From NCBI RefSeq assembly GCF_937920395.1, contig NZ_CALEVF010000361.1, forward strand, positions 1-17,515: a DNA stretch of 17,515 nt, written 5' to 3'. Source of the stretch: an uncultured Clostridium sp. GTDB lineage: Bacteria; Bacillota; Clostridia; Clostridiales; Clostridiaceae. The position numbers and the translations under genes were made by a program. The notes beneath the pieces are model-generated. The model ran no database searches, was not told the origin of the DNA, and saw only the letters and a list, made by a program, of their open reading frames with translations. Shown here in pieces: positions 1 through 6,997 of this stretch; positions within the stretch are counted from its first letter, which is position 1, and each line of letters opens with the position of its first letter.

Positions 1-767
1 TTTATATTCTTCCTCAATTAATTTTCTATCATTAATTCTTCCTGTGAAAATAATTTGGTCTTTTAATTGTGGATTATTCTCTATAAAATTATCAATATAT
101 GATTGAAAATATGGTTCTATACTCCCAATAAGTTTTAACTTCCAATTTGTTAGATTTGGCGCCGCTAATTTAAATGCCTCAAGTAAAACTTCTGTAGCTT
201 TTTCATAAGTTCCTAATCTTCCGACCGTAATGATTGTATTTTCTTTCTCTTTAAATTCTATATTTTTAGTAATACCAGTGTTATAATACCCATTTGGTAT
301 ATATTTAATTTTTACTGGCCAATTTTCATAGAGTGTTTTTTTAAGATTTTTACATTCTACAGAAATAAGAGTACATTGATTCAGTAAATCAGTATTTTTC
401 TGACCAAGCACTATTCTTCTTAACCAATGTATATTTAAGTCAAGTTTTAGATAAACTTTTCCTTTTGGATTAATTGATTTATATTTTTCTATCATTAATA
501 AATTAAAATCATAATAACCTATAAGTAAAAGGACATCTGTATTTTCCAAAGCATTATTAATTGTGGCATCATCAACCAGGTAAATCATTTTTATATTTTC
601 CTTTGTTACTTCATCATAATTTTTTTTTTTTTATTACATAAAATTGAACTGTTATAGTTTAAATATTTACTAAATATCATAGTAATTATGCCTAAATCTT
701 TACATAATTCTGTCTCAACAAAGCTGGGCCAGTATAACGTGAAATTTTTTTTCATTTTAATTATCAT
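1..767 (-). pseudogene. GT4 glycosyltransferase, frameshifted at an A13 tract; 3' end outside window
   Basis: Two reading frames together give one glycosyltransferase. The first frame starts at ATG 767, after AGGGAAGG and 17 nt past the galE stop. It encodes 53 residues (MIIKMKKNFTLYWPSFVETE and on) and stops at 606-608. The second frame is open from 630 to the window edge, with MIYLVDDATINN near its start, VYLKLDLN, and the GT4 core ITVGRLGTYEKATEVLLEAF (phosphosugar-binding loop). The frames join at the A13 run; one extra A (or two fewer) makes the protein continuous through SSILCNKKKK-NYDEV. The N-terminal WPSF/KDLG segment looks like the start of clostridial GT4 enzymes, so both halves belong together. 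It would transfer an activated sugar on the cytoplasmic side. ATG 588 could start the second frame without the N-terminal domain. Whether this is a true pseudogene, a phase-variable gene, a slippage product or a sequencing error is open. Confidence 0.75.
620..632 (-). repeat. A13 homopolymer at the frameshift in the GT4 gene
   Basis: Thirteen consecutive T on the plus strand (A13 in the coding strand) sit exactly where the glycosyltransferase changes frame. Eleven or fourteen A would restore the frame. Tracts of this length are prone to replication and RNA-polymerase slippage, and also to miscounting in some sequencing chemistries. Confidence 0.9.
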
Positions 768-784
768 TTCCTTCCCTAATCTTC

Positions 785-1792
785 CTAGTATCCATTCGGG
801 TTATTCATTTGCCAGCGCCAAGCATCAAGGCACATATCTTGAATGTTTTTTTGTGCACTCCACTTTAAAATAGTTTTTGCTTTTAAAGGATTAGCATAAC
901 ACTCCGCTATATCTCCCAATCTAGGATGCGATATTACATATGGTATCTTTTTATTTGTAACCTTTTCAAAGTTTATAATCAAATCTAAAACACTATACCC
1001 TATTCCAGTTCCAAGATTATAAGGCTCGATACCACTACTTTTCATAATCTTTTCTAAAGCTTTTAAATGGCCCTTAGCAAGGTCTATAACATGAATATAG
1101 TCCCTAACTCCGGTGCCATCATGTGTGGCATAATTACCACCAAATATACTTAATTTATCTCTTTTGCCAACTGCAACTTGAGTTATAAATGGCATCAAAT
1201 TATTTGGTATTCCTCTTGGATCTTCACCTATCCTTCCACTTTCATGAGCACCAATAGGATTAAAATATCTTAATATAGCTACACCCCACTGTTTATCTGA
1301 TGCATATATATCTTGAAGTATTTTTTCTATCATTAACTTAGTTCTACCATAAGGATTAGTAACATTTAGTGGAAAATCTTCACTAATAGGAACAGTCTTT
1401 GGCATTCCATATACAGTTGCAGAAGAACTAAATACTAATTTTTTTACATTATACCTTTTCATTACTTCACAAAGTACAAGCGTTCCTGTAATGTTATTAT
1501 GATAATATAAAATTGGTATTTTTATAGATTCACCTACAGCCTTAAATCCAGCGAAATGAATAACGACTTCTATATTGTTTTCAGAAAAAACTTTTTCTAA
1601 ATCAAGTTTATCCGAAATATCTATCTCATAAAATTTCAAATATTTTCCCGTTATTTCTTGAACTCTTTTTAATGATTCTGCTTTACTATTAGAAAAATTG
1701 TCTACAACTATAACTTCATATCCTGAATTTAATAGTTCCACACAAGTATGACTTCCAATATAACCGGCTCCCCCGGTGACCAGTACTTCCAT
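785..1792 (-). CDS. galE: UDP-glucose 4-epimerase
   Basis: Complete 335-residue extended SDR enzyme interconverting UDP-glucose and UDP-galactose with bound NAD, in the cytoplasm. Visible features are the nucleotide-binding GGAGYIG at residues 7-13, Ser124 in the SSSATVYG block, the catalytic pair Tyr148/Lys152 (YGRTK), and the GalE-type segments RYFNPIGAHESG, VRDYIHVIDLA and YNLGTG. Length is normal for the family (about 330-340). ATG 1792 follows AAAGGAGAAGG at good spacing. The frameshifted GT4 gene begins 17 nt downstream, so the two are probably co-transcribed. The role here is probably to supply UDP-galactose or a related sugar for the surface glycan. No defect is seen. Confidence in the family is high; substrate preference (Glc/Gal versus GlcNAc/GalNAc) cannot be read from sequence alone. 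Confidence 0.95.
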   Translation of the reverse strand: MEVLVTGGAGYIGSHTCVELLNSGYEVIVVDNFSNSKAESLKRVQEITGKYLKFYEIDISDKLDLEKVFSENNIEVVIHFAGFKAVGESIKIPILYYHNNITGTLVLCEVMKRYNVKKLVFSSSATVYGMPKTVPISEDFPLNVTNPYGRTKLMIEKILQDIYASDKQWGVAILRYFNPIGAHESGRIGEDPRGIPNNLMPFITQVAVGKRDKLSIFGGNYATHDGTGVRDYIHVIDLAKGHLKALEKIMKSSGIEPYNLGTGIGYSVLDLIINFEKVTNKKIPYVISHPRLGDIAECYANPLKAKTILKWSAQKNIQDMCLDAWRWQMNNPNGY

Positions 1793-1850
1793 AAATAACC
1801 TTCTCCTTTTGAATTATGATTTTCATACAATTCATCATATGGAGCATAGG

Positions 1851-1878
1851 AAGTAATAGTTCCTAGGTACTGTTACTT
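1851..1878. repeat. 28-nt near-perfect palindrome upstream of galE
   Basis: The two 14-nt halves pair around CCTAGG with only two mismatched positions (outer arm AAGTAA...TTACTT). It lies in the 101-nt gap between the GT2-methyltransferase stop and the galE ribosome binding site. On the plus strand it is followed by five T, but no plus-strand gene precedes it. On the minus strand, where the genes lie, no T run follows. It may be a weak terminator or attenuator, or a dimeric-protein operator in front of galE; the sequence does not decide. Confidence 0.5.
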
Positions 1879-1893
1879 TTTCAATACAAAACA

Positions 1894-3288
1894 CTATAAA
1901 CTTTTCTGGAACTTAGCCACATACTCATAAGATAAGAAAAACCCTTTCATCTCAGGTCCCACAATGCTACAAATATTATCTAATAATTTATCGTCTTCTG
2001 GTGCTAATTCATTATAATAATGAAACACAAATGGATTAATATACCCACACTCTTCAAATATTTTATATATATCTTTTAAAGTAAAAAACTTATTATTACT
2101 TCTATCTAAAAGCTGATTTTTATCATACATAAAACTTCCACTTAATAAACCCTTTATAACTGAGTAATGCATTACGTTTGGAATCGTAGCAATTACATAT
2201 CCTCCAGGTTTTAAAAATTTTTTCACTTCATTCAAGAGTTTCCAAGGATTTTTACTTTGTTGCAGTCTATTTCCAAGAATTATATAATCAAAAAAATCTG
2301 TTTTATCTTTTTTAAATTTCATTTTATAATCTTTTTCAAAATCCTCAGTCATTATTTCTAGAATTTTCTTACCTAGCCTTGATATATTAGAATCTGTCTC
2401 TATACCATATATCTTTGAATTAGGGTACTTATATTTTAATTTAAGTAGTGTTGCCCCTAGTCCACAATCAAATTCGAGAACATTTAATTCATCTTCTTTT
2501 GGCTCATTTATACGTTCTATTATGTCGAATCTTACTATGCTACTAGTATTAGAGTTAAACCCCCACTTATCTTCAAGTTTCTTACGATTTACAGCTAGAA
2601 TATTACTAAATTTAGTATAATCTTTTTTAAAAGATGAACTACCAAAATGATGTATAAAGCTATCATTACAAAGCATCAATTTGTAACCCTCTTCTATAAT
2701 TCTCATGCATAAATCATCATCTTCAAAATTTCCAGGCGAAAACCTTTCATCCATAATTCCAATTTTATTAAGAACCTCTCTCTTTATAAGCATACAAAAT
2801 GCAACAAGTCTAGCCTTTTCTTCCCATTTATTTGGATTTGAAATATTATTAGCCTCAGCAAATGGAATAATATCCTTAACATCAATATAAGGAACACTTA
2901 TAGACTGATAATTAGAACAATTATTAGTTATAGATGCAACTCCTCCAATTTTATCATCACTATATATACATGTTTTAAGGTTATCAAGCCACCTTGGAGT
3001 AACTACAGTATCATTATTTAAAAATAGAATATCATTTTCTTTTCCTGCTGCCTCTATTCCAATATTACATCCTTTTGGGAATCCTACATTTTCATCATTT
3101 AAAATAGCCACTATATCCTTCTGCTTTTTAAGCCACTCTCTTGTTCCATCAGTAGAATTGTTATCCACAACAATTATTTCATAGGTATTCTCTTTAGTAT
3201 ATTTCCTTATACTATCAATGCAAATGTGATTGTAAGCAAGATTGTTGTAAGTTAAAATTATTATTGAAGTTTTTCTATTTTCAATCAT
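1894..3288 (-). CDS. GT2 glycosyltransferase fused to a SAM-dependent methyltransferase
   Basis: A 464-residue two-domain protein. Residues 7-250 form a GT2 (GT-A fold) domain: SIIILTYNN at 8-16, VDNNSTDGT at 41-49, the metal-binding NND at 91-93 (LFLNNDTVV) and an acidic FEDDD at 188-192 that fits the catalytic-base region. Residues 255-460 form a class I methyltransferase: motif I VLEFDCGLGAT at 270-280, acidic Glu297 in GIETDS, and KFLKPGGYVIATIPN typical of the later motifs. The likely role is transfer of a sugar followed by methylation of it or of the chain end, which can cap a polymer. ATG 3288 lies 17 nt past the stop of the DNRLRE gene; an AGAGG lies further upstream and an AAAGG right next to the start. 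Sugar donor and methylation site cannot be predicted. Confidence 0.88.
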   Translation of the reverse strand: MIENRKTSIIILTYNNLAYNHICIDSIRKYTKENTYEIIVVDNNSTDGTREWLKKQKDIVAILNDENVGFPKGCNIGIEAAGKENDILFLNNDTVVTPRWLDNLKTCIYSDDKIGGVASITNNCSNYQSISVPYIDVKDIIPFAEANNISNPNKWEEKARLVAFCMLIKREVLNKIGIMDERFSPGNFEDDDLCMRIIEEGYKLMLCNDSFIHHFGSSSFKKDYTKFSNILAVNRKKLEDKWGFNSNTSSIVRFDIIERINEPKEDELNVLEFDCGLGATLLKLKYKYPNSKIYGIETDSNISRLGKKILEIMTEDFEKDYKMKFKKDKTDFFDYIILGNRLQQSKNPWKLLNEVKKFLKPGGYVIATIPNVMHYSVIKGLLSGSFMYDKNQLLDRSNNKFFTLKDIYKIFEECGYINPFVFHYYNELAPEDDKLLDNICSIVGPEMKGFFLSYEYVAKFQKSL

Positions 3289-3304
3289 TCCTTTATCCCA
3301 TCCT

Positions 3305-3703
3305 CTAACACTTAGTGCTAAAAATTTGAATTATCGTAGTTATTTCAAATATATATTGTGGTTTTGTTTTTATATTCACATTTTGATCACACTTATCTTT
3401 ACTAAATTTAGGTTGGTTACACCAGTTAACAGTGTCTATACTCCAACCTTCTATTATTGGGTATGGTGTGAGTTTATTTAAATATCGTCCTTCTACGTCT
3501 ATAATATTTATAAAAAGCTTTGCACTTAATATTTCTGCATCTGCAGGGATTTCATTTATAGGAATATTAAATAAGACTCTATATTTATTCCTTTCATCAT
3601 ACCTTCCTATACGCATAACTTGACGATTAGATAAATTCTTCTGTCTCTGATTTGACACAACGTTAACAAATTCTACTTTAGGTTTTATGATATATGTTTC
3701 CAA
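3305..3703 (-). CDS. DNRLRE-domain (CBM96-like) surface protein, apparently C-terminally truncated
   Basis: 132 residues starting at TTG 3703 after AAGGCGGTGA. The order FNIPINEIPADAEILSAKL (residues 45-63), then WSIDTVNWCNQPKFS, then FEITTIIQ matches the beta-sandwich DNRLRE domain found in extracellular and carbohydrate-binding proteins of Firmicutes. Complete domains continue for some 30-40 residues after the DITSLVQ-like strand with a GLLLK-type strand and a final EITY-like strand. Here the protein ends five residues later with IFSTKC, so the last strands are missing. There is no signal peptide, as is usual for spore-surface proteins assembled from the mother cell. It heads the minus-strand run GT2-MT, galE, GT4 and may be a remnant of a glycan acceptor or appendage protein. 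The domain call is from memory of the family pattern; function is unknown. Confidence 0.6.
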   Translation of the reverse strand: METYIIKPKVEFVNVVSNQRQKNLSNRQVMRIGRYDERNKYRVLFNIPINEIPADAEILSAKLFINIIDVEGRYLNKLTPYPIIEGWSIDTVNWCNQPKFSKDKCDQNVNIKTKPQYIFEITTIIQIFSTKC

Positions 3704-3971
3704 TTATTTCACCGCCTTTTAACGCTTCTTACGCAAAGATTGCATCACCTAAAACTATGTTGAAACCTTTTTTTCTCCCTTTTACATTGTATTATATGAA
3801 GCTATTTTATTTTTTGCTACATTAGTTATTCTTATTTTGTTTTATAATAGGCTTTAAACACTGTTTCTTGTTACTTCTGTATTTCACAAACACCCTTTAT
3901 TCAATATATACATATAATGTATCGAACTTAAATATATCTATAAGTTTAATAAAATTAAGGAGTGGAAAACT
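3704..3971. promoter_or_regulatory. Divergent intergenic region between DNRLRE and repeat-protein genes
   Basis: 268 nt with no gene. It carries the start signals of two divergent genes: GGCGGTGA before TTG 3703 on the minus strand and AAGGAG before TTG 3972 on the plus strand. On the minus strand there is a CATATAATA (-10 type CATAnnnTA) around 3793-3801, but no matching AC-type -35 element is visible at the expected spacing. Confidence 0.5.
3891..3918 (+). promoter_or_regulatory. Putative sigma-K promoter for the repeat-protein gene
   Basis: CACC at 3891-3894 and CATATAAT at 3911-3918 are separated by exactly 16 nt. This fits the Bacillus/Clostridium sigma-K consensus mACm-N16-CATAnnnT, which drives late mother-cell genes for coat and exosporium proteins. 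The -10 lies 53 nt upstream of the TTG start at 3972. AT-rich DNA yields such matches by chance, so this is suggestive only. Confidence 0.4.
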
Positions 3972-4601
3972 TTGGCTAATAGCATAGTATTCCAAAATTC
4001 CGCAGAACAACTTAAATCTGCTGTGTTCGGTTTTGATGGCACAGGTTATAAAGCCCTTAGTGTAAATAGCAACGGTGAATTAGTTATTGTTGGACAAATA
4101 TCATCAATAACGAGTGGTACTGTAAAAGCAACCGTTACATCTATTACTAGTGGTACTGTTAAAATTTCTTCATTTACTGGTGGAACCTTGTCTTCAATTA
4201 CCAGTGGTACTGTTAAAGTATCTTCATTAGCTGGTGGAACATTATCTTCAATAACAAGTGGTACAGTAAAGGTCTCTTCATTAACAAGCGGTACTGTTAC
4301 TGTTGAATCAATATCTTCAATTACAAATGGTACTGTCAAAGTTGCTTCTATAACTTCTTTAACAAATGGTACCGTAAAAATATCATCATTTACTGGTGGA
4401 ACGTTATCCTCATTAACAAACGGTACTGTAAAGGTTTCTTCATTAACCAACGGTACTGTTAAGGCAACAGTTACTTCAATTACAAATGGAACCATAAAAG
4501 TATCATCAATAACTGGGGGAACATTATCCTCACTTACCAATGGTACTGTTAAAGTATCTTCACTTCATCTATATCATAATTTGAACAATCATCAAAAATA
4601 A
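3972..4601 (+). CDS. Thr/Ser/Gly-repeat surface protein, C-terminus replaced at a junction
   Basis: 209 residues from TTG 3972 (AAGGAG, 9-nt spacing). A short N-terminal module (MANSIVFQNSAEQLKSAVFG, then FDGTGYKALSVNSNGELVIV) precedes about 150 residues of short repeats of the form SITSGTVKVSSL / TGGTLS, with a roughly nine-residue period. Regular alternation of V/I/L with T/S/G suggests a beta-solenoid or beta-roll. The Thr/Ser richness makes it a plausible O-glycosylation target among the surrounding glycosyltransferases. The N-terminal module and GTV repeats remind me of clostridial proteins annotated with DUF6385, but I cannot verify that. The last 12 residues (HLYHNLNNHQK and stop) are not repeat sequence; they are the antisense of the convergent glycosyltransferase gene, so the original C-terminus is lost. 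No signal peptide is visible. Confidence 0.7.
   Translation: MANSIVFQNSAEQLKSAVFGFDGTGYKALSVNSNGELVIVGQISSITSGTVKATVTSITSGTVKISSFTGGTLSSITSGTVKVSSLAGGTLSSITSGTVKVSSLTSGTVTVESISSITNGTVKVASITSLTNGTVKISSFTGGTLSSLTNGTVKVSSLTNGTVKATVTSITNGTIKVSSITGGTLSSLTNGTVKVSSLHLYHNLNNHQK
4100..4565 (+). repeat. Tandem imperfect 27-nt-type coding repeats
   Basis: About eleven copies of a GGTACTGT(T/A)AA(A/G)GT-type core encode S/N-G-T-V-K-V/I/A, interspersed with GGTGGAAC units encoding GGTL. The first five copies read SGT and the last six read NGT, so the array looks built from two blocks. The array stops abruptly at about 4560 inside the overlap with the convergent gene. Confidence 0.85.
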
Positions 4602-6789
4602 TTATCTCCATATTAGCATAATCTTGTTTAATAACACTATTTATCGCTTGTTGTAAGAAATTTTTTCTGTTAAATGTAGTAATAATAATACTCACCTTAG
4701 GTAGGTTTTGATGTTGTGTTAAAACAACAAGGTCGTTTTTCTTACTACCAATAAGCTTTTTCATTAAATTTATTTCTACACATATTTCATAAACAGACCT
4801 TTCAATTTTTATATCTAAAATGTTTAAATATTTTACAAAAGTTTCTTCTTCAATTTCATCATTTAAATAAAAAATCATTTCGCATACAAACTGTTCACCA
4901 TATTTATAAATTTCTTGAAGTAAATTTCCTCTTTTTCTCATATAATTAAAAACATCTTCCACACTTAAGATATTATTTTTAATGCAATAATAACACCCAA
5001 CGGTTTGCGATATTAAACCTAATACTAGTTTTTTCTGATTAATTGTTCTACTTAAGGTATTGCAACTAATTCTTCTAACATGAACATAATTATTTGAAAC
5101 AACAACTTTTTTATCCAAATTACTAGCAAACATCCTTATTAAAGTCATAAAATCTTCTGATACTATAAATATACTATTTGGGTTACATTTTAATAATTTT
5201 TTTGTGCTTGATATTGATCCAGCTAAAAGTGCCCTTACCTCTGAGGTTATTGTAATGTCTTTCAAAACATCCTTAGCTTCCAACTCGTTATATGATTTCC
5301 TATCATACCCTATTTCTAACTTTCCATTATCATATAAATTTATTATATATCTTGGTATTACAATTACTGAATCTTGTTTTAATCTGTTGTAATCTTTCTC
5401 CATAGAATTTTCATCTATACATAAAAGCATATCATCATCATCTAAAACAATTGTATTTCGAGTTTTTATATTTTTAAATCCTGTATCTCTTGATGCTGCT
5501 AACCCTTTGTTATTTTCATGAGTTAATATGTTTTTAACACCTAAACTTTCTCTATTTTTCATAATAACAGTTAATTCTTCAATATCCTCTGTTGAGTGAT
5601 CATCTACAATTACTTTATCTTGAATCCCAAACTTAAATTCACTTAATATATCATCATTTAATATCGTAACACGATTAAATAAAGTAATTAACAAAGTGAA
5701 ATCATCCAAATTAACTTCACTTTGTCTTTTTTTGTTTAAAAATTCTTTAACAACATCTATTATATTATCTTTTTTTTTTAGATTTTTAATAACGTTTTTA
5801 ATTGAAGTTATTTGTTTTTCTAATGAATAGTTATTGACAATATAATCTTTATATTCTTTAGAGTTGTATTCATTTGAATTTACCATTTCAAGACATTCAT
5901 CAATACTATTCCAAACATATTTATCAAACTGTAACTTAGCTCCTACAAAATTGTGTATTAAAGGTTTAATTCCTCTTGCCATTGCCTCCATAACACCTAT
6001 TGGGTTACCTTCTAATACACTTGTACATAAAATATAATTTTTATCATCTAACCATTTATTAATATCATCTTGCCATCCATCATATATTACATTGTTTTGT
6101 AATCCCATTTCTTTAATCATTTGCTGAAAATACAAAGCATATCTTTCTTCCTGATATTCACCTGCTATATATAATTTATATCTTGAATCTATATCAAATA
6201 TGGCTTTAAAAGTATGAAGTAATAACATTGGTCCCTTCTTAAAATTAATATAACCTACATATGCTATATTAAATCCTTTTTTTCTTTCTTTGAATTTGAA
6301 CTTATCCAAATTTATACCATTATATATAACTTTAACTTTATCTTTATCTATATCTACTTTTTTTAACACATTATCTTTAATATGCTCAGCAACAAAAATA
6401 ACTTTGTCCACATTATTCCAACTAACATTATGAATATAATCAGTAAAGGCTTCATAACTATGAAGCCTGCATATAATGATCTTTAATTTCGCGAGCTCTA
6501 ATTTACTTCCATATGATATTAATTCATCACACCACTCAAACCAGCAAATATCAGCCCACAACATCCCCTCATCTATCTGCCTATATTCTGTTACTATAAT
6601 TTTCTTGACCTCATATTCCTTAGATAAGGCATCAATAATACCGCAAAGAAAACTATCAACACCTTGCTTAACAAAAAATACTAATTTTAATTTGTTTCTT
6701 ATACTATTATGATTATTCTCTTGTTTAAATTTTTTTGAACCGTTATTTAACTCTTTAGATATATCAGAAAAAACAATTGAATTAGCCAT
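4549..6789 (-). CDS. Multidomain glycosyltransferase GT4-GT2-GT2, third domain truncated
   Basis: 746 residues if started at ATG 6789 (GAGGAG, 9-nt spacing); a TTG at 6798 is in frame but lies next to the Shine-Dalgarno sequence. Residues about 35-340 are GT4: VIYNGINLDKF, AYVGYINFKKGP, and the E-x7-E motif at 260-268 (EGNPIGVME). Residues about 362-470 are a GT2-like domain with VDDHSTED and a DDDD cluster at 450-453. The last 51 residues (VSIIITTFNRKNFLQQAINS and on) are the start of another GT2 domain, cut off just after IIIFDDCS. The final three codons and the stop come from antisense repeat DNA of the convergent gene. The first two domains could still act; the third cannot. The first seven residues, MANSIVF, are identical to those of the repeat protein. 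An in-frame A10 tract lies at 5770-5779. Confidence 0.82.
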   Translation of the reverse strand: MANSIVFSDISKELNNGSKKFKQENNHNSIRNKLKLVFFVKQGVDSFLCGIIDALSKEYEVKKIIVTEYRQIDEGMLWADICWFEWCDELISYGSKLELAKLKIIICRLHSYEAFTDYIHNVSWNNVDKVIFVAEHIKDNVLKKVDIDKDKVKVIYNGINLDKFKFKERKKGFNIAYVGYINFKKGPMLLLHTFKAIFDIDSRYKLYIAGEYQEERYALYFQQMIKEMGLQNNVIYDGWQDDINKWLDDKNYILCTSVLEGNPIGVMEAMARGIKPLIHNFVGAKLQFDKYVWNSIDECLEMVNSNEYNSKEYKDYIVNNYSLEKQITSIKNVIKNLKKKDNIIDVVKEFLNKKRQSEVNLDDFTLLITLFNRVTILNDDILSEFKFGIQDKVIVDDHSTEDIEELTVIMKNRESLGVKNILTHENNKGLAASRDTGFKNIKTRNTIVLDDDDMLLCIDENSMEKDYNRLKQDSVIVIPRYIINLYDNGKLEIGYDRKSYNELEAKDVLKDITITSEVRALLAGSISSTKKLLKCNPNSIFIVSEDFMTLIRMFASNLDKKVVVSNNYVHVRRISCNTLSRTINQKKLVLGLISQTVGCYYCIKNNILSVEDVFNYMRKRGNLLQEIYKYGEQFVCEMIFYLNDEIEEETFVKYLNILDIKIERSVYEICVEINLMKKLIGSKKNDLVVLTQHQNLPKVSIIITTFNRKNFLQQAINSVIKQDYANMEIIIFDDCSNYDIDEVKIL

Positions 6790-6997
6790 ATATATCAACT
6801 CCTCATTTTTATTTTATAGTCTATTATTTATACATGTTTGTCTTATATTTTATTAATTACGCTCCAATTACATAATATTCTTTATATTTAAAAATGTACC
6901 TCGCATGCTCCTAAAAGTATATTTAATATCAATAAATATGGTTCCGATTTTAAACCATAGCATATTATATAGTGTAGATTTTTTTTAGGAGGTTTAT
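6790..6997. promoter_or_regulatory. Divergent intergenic region between two glycosyltransferase genes
   Basis: About 200 nt, no gene. It holds GAGGAG for the minus-strand gene and AGGAGG (6-nt spacing) for the plus-strand gene. A CATATTATA at 6961-6969 matches a sigma-K/E type -10 (CATAnnnTA), and its TATTAT could equally be a sigma-A -10. I see no convincing -35 partner for either reading. Confidence 0.4.

Noticed and set aside
688..873. Short plus-strand ORF overlapping the galE end and the GT4 start
   Set aside because: Antisense to two recognised genes, with no ribosome binding site.
4046..4540. 164-codon open frame antisense to the repeat protein (VPPV/TVPFV repeats)
   Set aside because: It mirrors the tandem repeats of the plus-strand gene, lacks its own ribosome binding site, and lies wholly within that gene; the plus strand has the better start signals and the N-terminal module.
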